Source of the DNA: Algoriphagus algorifonticola
GTDB taxonomy: Bacteria; Bacteroidota; Bacteroidia; Cytophagales; Cyclobacteriaceae
Assembly: GCF_007655305.1 (NCBI RefSeq)
Contig: NZ_VLOG01000062.1
Coordinates: forward strand, 1-64,000
Reading direction: 5' to 3'
DNA length: 64,000 bases
In this document: positions 37,016 to 47,033 of the stretch, piece by piece
Layout of the letters: every line of letters begins with the position of its first letter
Numbering within the stretch: the stretch's first letter is position 1
Made by a program: the position numbers and the translations under genes
The notes under the pieces: model-generated
The model's database searches: none
What the model was told of the DNA's origin: nothing
The model's input: the letters and a program-made list of their open reading frames with translations, nothing else

Positions 37016-37023
37016 CAAAAATA
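37016..37023 (-). promoter_or_regulatory. Candidate -7 box (TATTTTTG) for valS
   Basis: A perfect TAnnTTTG match on the minus strand, 26 nt before the valS ATG. Confidence 0.55.
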
Positions 37024-37083
37024 GGGGATTTTGGGGATATGGTCAGGAGAAATTGGTTTAAATCAGCTACACTTTAAAAGAAA

Positions 37084-37111
37084 AAAGATCGGCATTTGTG
37101 TGCCGATCTTT
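37084..37111 (-). terminator. Terminator of the susC-susD operon
   Basis: An 11-bp perfect stem with a 6-nt loop (37084-37094 with 37101-37111). On the minus strand it is followed by a T-rich stretch. Confidence 0.85.
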
Positions 37112-37130
37112 AGTTGAAATTTTGAATAAA

Positions 37131-38510
37131 TTAATTTCCCACATATTGATCCCAGCTCAATTCAGCTTGTGGGTGAGGGAATTGAGTGAAGATAGTGCCA
37201 CCATCAAAGCTAGTTGGAATTTCACTTAGCTTTTCATAGCGTCTAGCATCAATCCATCTGTGTCCCCAAGGTTCAGCCCAAAGTGAATACCTTCTCTGAT
37301 ATAATATTTCATCAATCAAAGCAGCTTGAGTTGATGCCCCTGAATAGTTTCCAATTCCAGCGGCATTTCTGATGATATTAATAGCTTCAATAGCTTGAGC
37401 ACTTTGATTCAAATTTGCATGTGCTTCGGCTTTAAGAAGAATCAGTTCCTCATTTTTGATAAATGGTATTGGAGATGTGTTTGAAGCCCATCTGGCATCT
37501 TGATGAGTTCCAACCAATGCTCCGGCATCGGTTGTTACAGTTACGGGGTTTGTTCTTTGTAAGAATTTATTGGCTACTCGTAAATCTCCAGGAGTTGCAT
37601 CTCTCAACACAGAGGGATGGACAACGATGATGGTATTGATTGCTGCATTAGGTACGTAAAACAATGGATTAAATATATCAGGGGATGCGCCATATGGGTG
37701 GGAAGGGCCTGAGTTTAAATTTCCATTGAGATTCATAAATGAACCTTCTAAAGCAGTTAAAACCCCTTGCCAATCTTTTCTGTAGGCATTCAATCTTGCG
37801 GTAATGGCTCTATTGACTCTGCGTAAACCATCAATAGTATTAAAACCGTCAAAACCTCTTGTTAAGGTAAAAGGGAAGTTGCCAGAACCCGCCGCAATCA
37901 AGTCTTGCTCTCCTTGATCCAAGATAGCTTTAATAGCATCCAATGCTTCTGTGTATGAAACAAACGGCCCTGGATTAAGAGGGTCTTTCACATCAATCCG
38001 AATCCCGTTTTGATAAACAAAGTTTGCGGGAATCATAAATTGAAATCCTTGTATGGTTTTAGCAAAACCATTGACCGCACTTTTGGAGGTTGCAGGAATA
38101 TTTGAAGTATTTTCTGCAGCTGTGATCAAAACGTCGGCTTGTTTGATAGCTTGATAAGGAACGGCCCACGAACCTCCACCTGTATTTCCAAACCCGAAAT
38201 AAGACCTATCTGGAACTCTTCCGTTCTGTCCTAGCCAATCAGTTTGAAATCTAGGGTCGGAGGCATTTAAATACCAAATTTCTCTTCCAAAGGTGTTCCA
38301 AGCTTGAGAAATATTGGTCACATAGCCTCTATGTCTGGACTCAAGACCTGTAACCAAGAATTGAATTTGTTCTCTGGATGCATTATTCGACACTGAACCT
38401 ACAGAAGGATTGTTTGGATCCTGAATCTCATCCAGTTGCAAAGGATTACATGCTCCTATTGCAAAGGCCAATGCAACCGTTTTACTTATTTTTATAATAT
38501 TTTTTTTCAT
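37131..38510 (-). CDS. SusD/RagB-like nutrient-binding lipoprotein
   Basis: 459 aa. The signal peptide ends in a lipobox (AIGAC, Cys at about 21), placing the protein on the outer membrane surface. The fold is the SusD type: helical TPR-like scaffold with LNAYRKDW and AEAHANLNQSAQAIEAINIIRNAAG in the C-terminal part, and a C-terminal LWAEPWGHRWIDARRY segment seen in this family. Together with the SusC barrel 12 nt upstream it forms an outer-membrane import pair in which the SusD lid captures the substrate. No glycoside hydrolase is encoded near it, so the substrate is not evident. Confidence 0.93.
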   Translation of the reverse strand: MKKNIIKISKTVALAFAIGACNPLQLDEIQDPNNPSVGSVSNNASREQIQFLVTGLESRHRGYVTNISQAWNTFGREIWYLNASDPRFQTDWLGQNGRVPDRSYFGFGNTGGGSWAVPYQAIKQADVLITAAENTSNIPATSKSAVNGFAKTIQGFQFMIPANFVYQNGIRIDVKDPLNPGPFVSYTEALDAIKAILDQGEQDLIAAGSGNFPFTLTRGFDGFNTIDGLRRVNRAITARLNAYRKDWQGVLTALEGSFMNLNGNLNSGPSHPYGASPDIFNPLFYVPNAAINTIIVVHPSVLRDATPGDLRVANKFLQRTNPVTVTTDAGALVGTHQDARWASNTSPIPFIKNEELILLKAEAHANLNQSAQAIEAINIIRNAAGIGNYSGASTQAALIDEILYQRRYSLWAEPWGHRWIDARRYEKLSEIPTSFDGGTIFTQFPHPQAELSWDQYVGN

Positions 38511-38522
38511 GATGATATCGAT

Positions 38523-41501
38523 TTAGAAATCAATGGTTATGTGGAAAAATACTCTTCTAGGAGTTGGGTAGGGAGCTATATCAACATTGTTTGCAACTGC
38601 CTGTGCTCCAAAAGTTGAAGTTTCCGGATCATAACCCTCGTATTTAGTGAATAGGAAAGCGTTGTTTACAGATCCACCGACCTTTAGATTTTGTACTGTA
38701 TTTCCAAACCACTGGTTTAAGGTAGTTCTTGGGATAGTATAGTAAAGGCCTATTTCTCTGACTTTCACGAAAGACGCATCCTGTACCCACCTTCCGGCAT
38801 TATTGTAAGGTTCTGGTTCTCTTTGACGACCATTTGGAATACCGTCATTATTGTCATCCCCAAACCATCCATTTGTAGTTCCGCCACCATCAGTTAAAAA
38901 CGACGTCAAGTTGATATTATCTCCACCTTGTCTCCAGTCCACCAAAAATGAAAACTCAAGGCCTTTATAAATAGTCATGGAATTAAAGAAAGACAAGTTG
39001 AAGTCTGGCTGGGAATTACCCCAAATGGTAAAGCCACCCGGTACGCTAGGGTCTGCTGGAGTACCTACAATAGTGGTTGGTGAGAAACCTTCAGCATAAA
39101 GGAATGTCCCCAAGCCGGAACCAAAGGCACCTGCTATATAGGTAGGGATACCTAAACGAGTCATTTCAATTTCATTCTTCCAGAATAAAACTCTGGAGAA
39201 CCATCTGAAACTGGCATTTTCAACAACGTTACCTGATAGACCTAATTCAATTCCTTTGTTCTGTAGTTCTGCCTCATTACTCGGTGTTGTGGTCACTCCA
39301 GTTGATGGAGAAAGATTTAGATTTTGGATGTTGTTTTGAGTGTTTTTGATATAATATGTGGCTTCAAGACTCAATCGATTATTGAAGAAACCAGCATCTA
39401 CTCCAAACTCTAATTCAGTTGCAGTTTCAGGTCGGATTTGTGTATTTCCAATTTGTGTAGATACAACAGATCCCAATAAACCACCAATATTTGTCCCGCC
39501 CAACGGAGTGAAAGTTGCTCCGAAAGCTACAGGGCCAGCTGTTTCTCCGTATGCAATTCTTGGTTTTAATGAATTGACAATGGAGCTGTTATAGAAGTCG
39601 AAGTTTGCTAAGTTTATTGCCAATGAAGCTCTTGGAAATGCGTAGAATTGGTTGGGATTTCCATTTAAAGTTGATTTATCCCACCGAATACCTACAGTTC
39701 CAATTAGTTTATCCTCAAAATTTGCTTCTTGCTGAAGGAAAATACCAGCTTCTTGGACTTCCTGAGTGAATTCCTGATTTATCTGTTGAATCGCTGCCTG
39801 CAATAAATTGGTTTGACCAGGGACTAGGCCTCTTCCTCGGTTAAATAAAGCATTATCGTTGAAGTCTAACCGTACTAATCCTGCTTGTGAGTTCATGTTA
39901 ACCCGACCCAAGTTCCAGTTATAAACTAAAGCTGCCTGAAAATTTGTGTTGAAACTTTCCTGTTTTCCTTTTAATAAATCTCCCGGATTTGCCTGTGCTC
40001 TTTGAAATTGGAGGAACTCAGGAAGATAAATCATCGTGGTATTTTGTAAATAATCCAATCCACCAGCAATTTGGGCTTTCAAAAAACTATTTTCGGTTTT
40101 CAAAAGATCTATATCCAATGTGAAAGATTGAATAAATCTATTTACTAGAGAATTATTGACTGCATGGTCTGTAACTGCAACAGGGTTCTCAGAGAAATAA
40201 GGGTTAACAGGATAAGTTCCGTTTTCATTTCTTCTTAGGTCAAAATAATTCGGAACATAAGCTATGCTATACCCTATACTTGCACCTGTGTTATTTTGAT
40301 TTCCAGTAAATCCTCTATCTGTATTCGACTGAATGTAATTGGACGAAACACCTAATCGGATTGAATTTGAAATTTTGTGGTCTATGTTTGCCCGGATTGA
40401 GTATCTATTGAATCCTGTATTTCTAACAGTCCCCTCTTCATCCACGATGTTGCCAGAAACAAAAAACTTAGTCTTCTCATTTCCACCAGTCACGTTTATT
40501 CTGGTGTTTAAAAGCGTGGCTCTATTATTATAAAAGAAGTCTTCATAATCGATAAATGTGCCTGTGGATTGCGCTGCCATGAATCTTTCCAATTCAAGAG
40601 GTCTTCTTGCCTCAGGGAAGAAAAAATTAATTTTTTCCTCGCTCCAATTATCAACCCCGAGAAGTCGAAGTGGTTCTGCAAAACCAATGTCTTGTGATAA
40701 TGAAACTGTGGTTCTCCCTTCAGCACCTCTTTTGGTAGTGATAATGATTACTCCAGCATTAGCCCGGGTTCCATAAATAGCGGCAGCAGAAGGTCCTTTA
40801 AGTACCTCAATGGTTTCTATATCCGCTGGGTTAATATCTGCGAGCCTATTCGCCCCATCATCCTGATTGCTGCCTCCTGCACCGGAAACTGTAGCTCTAC
40901 CAGTTCGCTGGCTTGCATTGCTGATATATACTCCATCTACAATAATTAGAGGTTGGGATGCTCCTGAAAGACTGGAAATTCCTCTCAGCTGAATGGAGAG
41001 GCCTCCTCCTGGAGCACCACCATTAGATCTAATGGTTGCACCTGCTACCTTACCGTACAAAGCCCCATCAGTGGTTTGTATGGTTGTAGTACCTGTCAAG
41101 TCTCGGGATGAAACCGTCGAAACTGCATTCGCCAGATTACTCCTTTTAACAGAAGATGCAAGTCCTGTCACGACTACTTCTTCCAAATTTGTCGCATCCT
41201 GTTTCAGTCTGATGGTAAGACTTGCCATGTTAGGGTTAACACTGATTTCTTGACTTAAGTAGCCAATCGAGGAGACTACCAACCTGGCATCCTGACTTGT
41301 CGGCACATTGAGAGAAAAATTCCCATCTAAATCAGTGATTGCTCCACTTGTAGTTCCCTTGATTAGCACATTTGCTCCAATTAAGGGTTCTTCCGTCCTG
41401 TCATCAATGACAGTCCCTGAAATCGTATACTGAGCATTTGCCCATCCCACTGGCCCCCATAGGAAAAGTAGGATCATTAAAAGTTTGTAAGATTTAAACA
41501 T
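38523..41501 (-). CDS. SusC/RagA-type TonB-dependent outer-membrane transporter
   Basis: 992 aa. The signal peptide is 1 to about 23. A CarboxypepD-regulatory-like domain (about 25-105) begins YTISGTVIDDRTEEPLIGAN. The plug domain (about 107-235) contains LEEVVVTGLASSVKRSNLANAVSTV, QLRGISSLSGASQPLIIVDG and IETIEVLKGPSAAAIYGTRAN, all marks of SusC. The remainder is the 22-strand barrel, ending in an aromatic residue (...ITIDF). It imports a substrate too large for porins, driven by TonB-ExbB-ExbD. susD follows by 12 nt. A perfect 9-bp palindrome lies just upstream of the start. Confidence 0.95.
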   Translation of the reverse strand: MFKSYKLLMILLFLWGPVGWANAQYTISGTVIDDRTEEPLIGANVLIKGTTSGAITDLDGNFSLNVPTSQDARLVVSSIGYLSQEISVNPNMASLTIRLKQDATNLEEVVVTGLASSVKRSNLANAVSTVSSRDLTGTTTIQTTDGALYGKVAGATIRSNGGAPGGGLSIQLRGISSLSGASQPLIIVDGVYISNASQRTGRATVSGAGGSNQDDGANRLADINPADIETIEVLKGPSAAAIYGTRANAGVIIITTKRGAEGRTTVSLSQDIGFAEPLRLLGVDNWSEEKINFFFPEARRPLELERFMAAQSTGTFIDYEDFFYNNRATLLNTRINVTGGNEKTKFFVSGNIVDEEGTVRNTGFNRYSIRANIDHKISNSIRLGVSSNYIQSNTDRGFTGNQNNTGASIGYSIAYVPNYFDLRRNENGTYPVNPYFSENPVAVTDHAVNNSLVNRFIQSFTLDIDLLKTENSFLKAQIAGGLDYLQNTTMIYLPEFLQFQRAQANPGDLLKGKQESFNTNFQAALVYNWNLGRVNMNSQAGLVRLDFNDNALFNRGRGLVPGQTNLLQAAIQQINQEFTQEVQEAGIFLQQEANFEDKLIGTVGIRWDKSTLNGNPNQFYAFPRASLAINLANFDFYNSSIVNSLKPRIAYGETAGPVAFGATFTPLGGTNIGGLLGSVVSTQIGNTQIRPETATELEFGVDAGFFNNRLSLEATYYIKNTQNNIQNLNLSPSTGVTTTPSNEAELQNKGIELGLSGNVVENASFRWFSRVLFWKNEIEMTRLGIPTYIAGAFGSGLGTFLYAEGFSPTTIVGTPADPSVPGGFTIWGNSQPDFNLSFFNSMTIYKGLEFSFLVDWRQGGDNINLTSFLTDGGGTTNGWFGDDNNDGIPNGRQREPEPYNNAGRWVQDASFVKVREIGLYYTIPRTTLNQWFGNTVQNLKVGGSVNNAFLFTKYEGYDPETSTFGAQAVANNVDIAPYPTPRRVFFHITIDF

Positions 41502-41514
41502 ATGGTTGATTTTT

Positions 41515-41536
41515 AATTAATGAAATATCATTAATT
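41515..41536. repeat. AT-rich palindrome in front of susC
   Basis: Nine base pairs (41515-41523 with 41528-41536) around a 4-nt loop, 14 nt upstream of the susC ATG. It could be an operator or a hairpin in the susC leader, where it would affect ribosome access. Confidence 0.45.
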
Positions 41537-41648
41537 TTTAAGTTAAATCAATCCCTGTATTCGTAAAAGTTTAAAAATTATTACAGAAGGATATAATCAT
41601 ATATAAATTGTAAATATTTTATTTATTACTTGAATAATTCTAATAAAA

Positions 41649-41672
41649 AAAGGAACCGGTTAAGGTTCCTTT
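41649..41672 (-). terminator. Terminator of the CocE-like hydrolase gene
   Basis: A 9-bp stem (41649-41657 with 41664-41672) followed on the minus strand by a run of T. It separates the hydrolase transcript from susC downstream. Confidence 0.8.
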
Positions 41673-41695
41673 AGTTATTTCATGAAAAGTTGGGT

Positions 41696-43579
41696 TTATC
41701 TAATCATCGGCAATACTATCCTACTTGGATAAACCCCGCCGTGATGGATTGAGTTTGTGGCGATGAGCCCTTCACTTTCATCATAATTATTGCCTCCTGT
41801 ATTTAGGTTTCTGTCGAATCTAGGGAAGTTTGAGCTACTCACTTCAATTCTGATTCTATGGCCTTTTTCAAAATAATTGGAAGTGCTCATAGGAGTCATT
41901 TTAATTTCATAAACTTTCCCTTTTTCCATCATTACCTCTTTGTCATAGCCTTCTCTATATCTTACACGCTGAATTGTTTCATCCAGATTGTAAGCTTTTC
42001 CATCTGGATACACATCGATTAATTTGATGGTAACATCTGTATCTTTTACATCAGAAGATAAGTAAAGGAAGCTCTCGATAAAGCCGGAGATTTCTACGCC
42101 TTCTGCCAATGGTTCTGAGGTATATACCAAAATATCATCTCTCAATTCCATTTCGGATTGATCGAAGGAACCACCCTGAACAGCATTTCCGGTGCAGCAA
42201 ACATTTCCCCCGTAGGAATTCACTGGGTTCATCGGGTCATATTGAAAGGTGTCTTTATTTTGGGTTTTGGGTAGTTTGGCTGACAATGAACCATCTCCAT
42301 TTCTAGTATTGGCGCTCCCTTTAGAGTCTAAATAATAGGTGGTCATTTTTGCATTTGCAGGAGGCCATACCTCCGAAGTCTGCCACTTGTTTGAACCCAT
42401 GGTATAATAAGTCACTTTTGGCATGGAATCAATCTTTCCTTTGTCCTCATTTTTCAGCCATAGATCAAACCAAGCTGTAATTATTTCATCGTAATTCAAT
42501 CGAGCATCACCCACACTTCTTTCACCAACTACCGTGTTTTCTGTAGCTCTTGTATAGGCGCAATGCAGTACAGGAGCAATGATTAAGTATTGATTATCTC
42601 TGGCTTTCGGGGAAACTGCATTTTTTCTAACATGATTGTATAATGCCAAATTGGGGCTGGTAGAGACATCATACCAGGATACAAACCAGAAACTCGGTTT
42701 GTCAAACGGCATATCATCATGATATAATCCACCCTGATACCACCTAGCATCATTGGGCTTTCGGGTGATCATTTCTTCATAAATCCCATTTGGACCATTA
42801 ACACTATTAATAATGTCTTGAATCGGAAGATGGGAAAGCCCTTCCTTCCAATTTACTCTTGGGTACTCAGGGGCCATATCATAAAAGCGCTGCAAGCGTA
42901 ATAAATCTTCCTGAGCAATGCCTTTTTGAAGCCTAGGAGCCAAAGGATCATGCTGGGTTCCATAAAGCCAAGCAGTGAAAAGCATTTGACCGGCGCCACC
43001 TCTGTACCAATTTCCCTGCTCAAAATATTCTCCTATTCTTCCAACGCCAGCACCAAATCCTTGAGGAACCAATGCTGCATGTGCAGGGTGATTCAAGGAT
43101 GCTGCTGCCATCTGCCATTCGGCGGTGGAGGAGCAGCCTAAGGTTCCGATTTTCCCATTGCTCCATCCCTGCTTGGCCATCCAATCAAAAGCATCATAAC
43201 TATCTGTCAAGGGTGTACCGAGTATATCCCACTCACCTTCAGAGAAAAATCTTCCTCGTTCGTTCTGAACCACATAAGCGTAGCCTTTTTTCACCCACTC
43301 CAAAGCAGACTGCATGGTTCTTTCTCTCAATTCACCATCCCCATAAGTATTGAAATTGTAGGGTGTTCTTGAAAAAATGATGGGTACCTTGTAATCCACC
43401 TTTGGACGATAAATATCCGTCGCTAATCGATTTCCATCCCGCATGGGCATCATTACCTTTTGATCCACTATTGCAATTTCTTCAAGCTGATCAAGGATGG
43501 ATTTCTCCTGAGCAGCCAGCCTTAGAGACAGCAGGAGTAAAAGGGAAACAAAAAGAGTTTTTGTGAGGTTTTTTATCAT
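41696..43579 (-). CDS. Secreted CocE/NonD-type alpha/beta hydrolase (X-Pro dipeptidyl-peptidase S15 family)
   Basis: 627 aa with a signal peptide (1 to about 23, LRLAAQ). The core (about 35-370) has [41 protein letters not shown] and the nucleophile elbow [13 protein letters not shown] (Ser near 150). The C-terminal jelly-roll domain (about 400-627) has [16 protein letters not shown] and ends [13 protein letters not shown], as in S15/CocE enzymes. Relatives cleave esters, amides or Xaa-Pro dipeptides. It lies upstream of the susC-susD pair but is separated by a terminator; a link between the released product and the transporter is only suggested by position. Confidence 0.9.
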   Translation of the reverse strand: MIKNLTKTLFVSLLLLLSLRLAAQEKSILDQLEEIAIVDQKVMMPMRDGNRLATDIYRPKVDYKVPIIFSRTPYNFNTYGDGELRERTMQSALEWVKKGYAYVVQNERGRFFSEGEWDILGTPLTDSYDAFDWMAKQGWSNGKIGTLGCSSTAEWQMAAASLNHPAHAALVPQGFGAGVGRIGEYFEQGNWYRGGAGQMLFTAWLYGTQHDPLAPRLQKGIAQEDLLRLQRFYDMAPEYPRVNWKEGLSHLPIQDIINSVNGPNGIYEEMITRKPNDARWYQGGLYHDDMPFDKPSFWFVSWYDVSTSPNLALYNHVRKNAVSPKARDNQYLIIAPVLHCAYTRATENTVVGERSVGDARLNYDEIITAWFDLWLKNEDKGKIDSMPKVTYYTMGSNKWQTSEVWPPANAKMTTYYLDSKGSANTRNGDGSLSAKLPKTQNKDTFQYDPMNPVNSYGGNVCCTGNAVQGGSFDQSEMELRDDILVYTSEPLAEGVEISGFIESFLYLSSDVKDTDVTIKLIDVYPDGKAYNLDETIQRVRYREGYDKEVMMEKGKVYEIKMTPMSTSNYFEKGHRIRIEVSSSNFPRFDRNLNTGGNNYDESEGLIATNSIHHGGVYPSRIVLPMIR

Positions 43580-43762
43580 GATAAAAGCATTTTATGCGGA
43601 ATTTAAGGATAGGCTCTCATTTTTCAATAGGAAAGTGATAAATGGCAGAAGTAGGAAATTATTTCAAATTTTATTTTCTGCTCAGAGGCTTGATATGATG
43701 GATTTTATGAGCTAAGTCAAATCCTCTTCTTTATTATTCCTTTTCATTTCCTCATTAAAGAG

Positions 43763-43770
43763 TAAATTTG
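43763..43770 (+). promoter_or_regulatory. Candidate -7 box (TAAATTTG) for fahA
   Basis: A perfect TAnnTTTG match 18 nt upstream of the fahA ATG at 43789. It rules out translation from the TTG at 43768, which lies inside the box. Confidence 0.6.
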
Positions 43771-43788
43771 CGTTTCAAAGATTTTGTC

Positions 43789-45060
43789 ATGAGCGATACA
43801 ACGATGAATCCCCTTAGTACTTGGGTTGAGGTGCCGAAAAATTCTGATTTTACTATTTACAATCTTCCTTTTGGAGTTTTTAAAAATAAAAGATTGTCTC
43901 CTAGGATTGGAATTGCAATCGGAGACAAAATAGTTGATTTGAGTGTGCTGGATCAGGAGGGTTTTTTCTCAGACATGTTCCTTCCTGAAGGTATTTTCCT
44001 CAATGAGGCGTTGAATGAGTTGATTTCATTAGGGAAAACTCAAACTAAGAAAATTAGAGAAAGAGTACAGGAACTGCTGCTTGCTGACAATGAGAAGCTT
44101 CGTGATCATTCGATCCGAGGAAAAGTAATGGTGAATAGAAAAGAGGCTGAAATGCTTCTTCCTGTCAAAATCGGTGATTATACAGATTTTTACAGCTCCA
44201 TGGAGCATGCTACCAATGTGGGAAAAATGTTCCGAGATCCTGAGAATGCTTTATTACCAAATTGGAAGCATTTGCCAGTAGGATACCATGGAAGGGCTTC
44301 TTCCATTATTCCTTCCGGAGTGCCTATCATCAGACCCAAAGGACAGTTCAAAGACCCAGACATGGATGTGCCGGGCTTTGGGCCATCCAGAAGATTGGAC
44401 TTCGAATTAGAATTGGCTTTTATCACAGGAAAATCTACCAAACTAGGGGATTCTATCGGTACTGAGGAAGCTGAGGATTACATATTTGGATTTGTCCTAT
44501 TTAATGATTGGTCTGCAAGAGATATACAGGCATGGGAATACGTTCCTTTGGGACCCTTTTTAGGGAAAAGTTTTGCTTCTTCCATATCTCCTTGGGTAGT
44601 TACCTTGGAGGCATTGGAGCATTTTAGAACAGCTGGTCCAAAACAAGAGCCCGAGGTTTTACCTTATTTGCAGTGCAGCAATAATCACAGTTTTGATTTG
44701 CAATTGGAAGCATATATTCAGCCTGAAAATGTGAAGCAAGCTACTAAGGTTTGTACTTCCAATTTCAAATATATGTATTGGAATGTAGCTCAGCAGTTAG
44801 CGCATCATACTGTAAACGGATGTAATATCAATGTTGGAGATATGATGGCGTCTGGAACGATTTCAGGCCCCACAGAGGATTCATTTGGTTCTATGTTGGA
44901 GTTGAGCTGGAAAGGAACCAAGCCCGTGAAATTAGATTCCGGCGAGGAGAGAAAATTCATAGAAGACGGGGATACCGTTATCATGAAGGGCTTTGCTGAA
45001 AAAGATGGAATTCGTGTTGGCTTCGGTGAAGTTAGAGCCAGCGTATTGCCTGCGAAATAG
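43789..45060 (+). CDS. fahA: Fumarylacetoacetase
   Basis: 423 aa from the ATG at 43789; the frame extends to 43768 but that lies within the promoter box. It hydrolyses fumarylacetoacetate to fumarate and acetoacetate, the last step of tyrosine/phenylalanine degradation. The N-terminal SH3-like domain contains FGVFKNKRLSPRIGIAIGD. The catalytic domain has DYTDFYSSMEHATNVGKMFR (metal Asp and catalytic His), PVGYHGRASSI, DFELELAFITGK (metal Glu residues) and FVLFNDWSARDIQAWEYVPLGPFLGKSF (in parts), as in FAH. No other tyrosine catabolic gene is adjacent. A strong terminator follows. Confidence 0.95.
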   Translation: MSDTTMNPLSTWVEVPKNSDFTIYNLPFGVFKNKRLSPRIGIAIGDKIVDLSVLDQEGFFSDMFLPEGIFLNEALNELISLGKTQTKKIRERVQELLLADNEKLRDHSIRGKVMVNRKEAEMLLPVKIGDYTDFYSSMEHATNVGKMFRDPENALLPNWKHLPVGYHGRASSIIPSGVPIIRPKGQFKDPDMDVPGFGPSRRLDFELELAFITGKSTKLGDSIGTEEAEDYIFGFVLFNDWSARDIQAWEYVPLGPFLGKSFASSISPWVVTLEALEHFRTAGPKQEPEVLPYLQCSNNHSFDLQLEAYIQPENVKQATKVCTSNFKYMYWNVAQQLAHHTVNGCNINVGDMMASGTISGPTEDSFGSMLELSWKGTKPVKLDSGEERKFIEDGDTVIMKGFAEKDGIRVGFGEVRASVLPAK

Positions 45061-45081
45061 TTTTGATTGATGTAAATAAAT

Positions 45082-45116
45082 AAGGGGAGCAGATTTCGAT
45101 TTGCTCCCCTTTTTAC
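45082..45116. terminator. Bidirectional terminator between fahA and the AgcS symporter
   Basis: A long stem (about 45082-45091 with 45102-45110, plus the T tract at 45110-45114), with A/T-rich flanks serving both convergent genes. Confidence 0.8.
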
Positions 45117-45118
45117 TT

Positions 45119-46534
45119 TTAGTTTTTGCTATAATGTTTTTTCATTCCTTCGAAATCATAATCCGGATCTTCCCCGGCATCTTTCTTTTTCTTATAATCT
45201 TTTAAGGCTTCCAAAGCAGGTTTTCTCAATAGTAGAATGGCAATAATATTCAACCATGCCATTAATCCTACACCGATATCTCCAAATGTCCAAGCTACTT
45301 GTGCTGTACGTATAGCGCCGTAAAAAGTAGCGATAATGATTAATATTCTCAAAACATGAATCGGCCATTTTTGAGTATCATTCTTTTGCAGATAGCTCAA
45401 ATTCGTTTCAGCGATATAGTAATAGGCCATGATGGTAGTAAAGGAGAAAAACATCAAAGCAACCGCTACGAAACCTGCTCCAATGGTGGGGAAGTGAACA
45501 GCAATCGCATTTTGGGTAAACTCAGGTCCTATCGCAATCCCGGGAAGGTTTTCTACCAAGAAGCCTCCATCAGGGTGCAGTACATTAAACTGACCAGTGA
45601 ATAAGATCATACAGGCTGTAGCAGTACAAACAAATAAAGTGTCAATGTAAACCGAAAAGGCTTGTACCAAACCTTGCTTTGCCGGATGACTAACTTCCGC
45701 AGCCGAAGCAGCGTGGGGTGCAGTACCTTGACCAGCTTCGTTTGAATAAATTCCTCTTTTTACTCCCCAAGCGATTGCCGAACCAAAAACCGCTGAATAA
45801 GCTGCTTCTTGGTTAAAAGCAGAGCTTACGATCAATTTCAGTACGGTTGGAACTTCAGTGATATTGATACCAATGATGATAATTGCCAACAAAACGTAGC
45901 CCATTGCCATGAAAGGGACAAGAATTTCAGCAACCTTACCAATTCTTTTGATACCTCCGAAAATTACCATCGCAAGAAAAAGGCAAACAACTCCTCCTGT
46001 ATATTCTACTGGAACATCAAAGGCATTATTGACGCTGAGTGCAATACTATTACTCTGAACTCCTGGCAACAGAAATGACATACTGATAATAGTCACAAAG
46101 GCGAAGACCATGGCATACCACTTGACGCCAAGTCCTTTTTCAATATAATAAGCAGGTCCACCTCTGTATTCACCTCCTTTTACTTCTTTGAAAATCTGCC
46201 CTAATGTGGCCTCAATGTAAGCTGATGCAGAACCTAAAAATGCGATAATCCACATCCAAAATATTGCTCCTGGTCCTCCAAGCCCAATGGCCGTAGCTAC
46301 CCCCGCGATGTTTCCAGTACCAATTCTACCGGAAAGAGCTAGCGCAAAGGCCTGGAAGGAGGAAACGCCTTTTTGGGAGGATTTTCCAGAGAAAAGCAAA
46401 TGAATCATTTCCCGGAAATATCTGATTTGTACAAAACCTGTTCGGACGGAAAAGTAAATACCTGCTCCTAGGCAGAGAACAATGAGTGCATTACTCCAGA
46501 TTAGATCATTTAAGGTGTATATAATTTGTTCCAT
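45119..46534 (-). CDS. Sodium:alanine symporter, AgcS family
   Basis: 471 aa, with about 11 hydrophobic helices. The AgcS signatures are present: GTGNIAGVATAIGLGGPGAIFWMW (in two parts: GTGNIAGVA and GGPGAIFWMW, about 75-97), EATLGQIFKE, GGPAYYIEKGLG and RGIYSNEAGQGTAPHAAS (about 268-285). Family members take up alanine or glycine with sodium at the inner membrane. The C-terminus is a charged cytoplasmic tail. Convergent to fahA, so import of alanine and the alanine dehydrogenase at 7.9 kb may serve one pathway, but they are far apart. Confidence 0.93.
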   Translation of the reverse strand: MEQIIYTLNDLIWSNALIVLCLGAGIYFSVRTGFVQIRYFREMIHLLFSGKSSQKGVSSFQAFALALSGRIGTGNIAGVATAIGLGGPGAIFWMWIIAFLGSASAYIEATLGQIFKEVKGGEYRGGPAYYIEKGLGVKWYAMVFAFVTIISMSFLLPGVQSNSIALSVNNAFDVPVEYTGGVVCLFLAMVIFGGIKRIGKVAEILVPFMAMGYVLLAIIIIGINITEVPTVLKLIVSSAFNQEAAYSAVFGSAIAWGVKRGIYSNEAGQGTAPHAASAAEVSHPAKQGLVQAFSVYIDTLFVCTATACMILFTGQFNVLHPDGGFLVENLPGIAIGPEFTQNAIAVHFPTIGAGFVAVALMFFSFTTIMAYYYIAETNLSYLQKNDTQKWPIHVLRILIIIATFYGAIRTAQVAWTFGDIGVGLMAWLNIIAILLLRKPALEALKDYKKKKDAGEDPDYDFEGMKKHYSKN

Positions 46535-46560
46535 TGATGGTTTTTTGGTGAAAATAAAGT

Positions 46561-46845
46561 CTAATAATGACTAGCCAGAAAGGCTTGATTCATATCCATA
46601 AAAGCCAAAGATAAGGCCTTTGGCATAGGATGCCCATTAATTTCAGATAAACGGGAAATCGCATTAGATTCCGGAAAGTAATTTATTTCCAAAATGCATC
46701 CTTGAAGATTATTGGAAATGAGATGCTTAGATCTCTCAATTACTCCTCTATAATTAACCCAAGACAGGAAGAATCGTTTGGATAAATTGAATTTTACAGG
46801 AATTGACATTGGCGTTCTTAGGATATTTCTTTCATGTTTCTGCAA
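46561..46845 (-). CDS. Hypothetical 94-aa protein (doubtful)
   Basis: An open frame just upstream of the AgcS gene on the same strand. The sequence has a mixed composition and no motif I recognise; a start at residue 13 (MSIPVKFNLSKRF) is also possible. Nothing on the other strand covers the region. It could be a real small gene or non-coding leader sequence. The following gap 46846-47033 (188 nt) shows nothing clear. Confidence 0.3.
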   Translation of the reverse strand: MQKHERNILRTPMSIPVKFNLSKRFFLSWVNYRGVIERSKHLISNNLQGCILEINYFPESNAISRLSEINGHPMPKALSLAFMDMNQAFLASHY

Positions 46846-47033
46846 TAAGAAAAGTCAATTCGGGAAACAAAGAGCTGAATTTCCGTTTATATACTTAAGA
46901 GTAAATTATTTATTTTAATCTAGCTGCTACTCCGGATCAATTTTGGATCGAGAAATCCTCTCATTGAAGTTTACGACTCAGTTTAACTTCTAATAAGTTC
47001 GGGAACAATAGCGGTCTATTTAATCATCATTTT

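Noticed and set aside
46846-47033. A promoter of the TAnnTTTG type for the flavin reductase
   Set aside because: I found no acceptable match in this gap, so none is listed.
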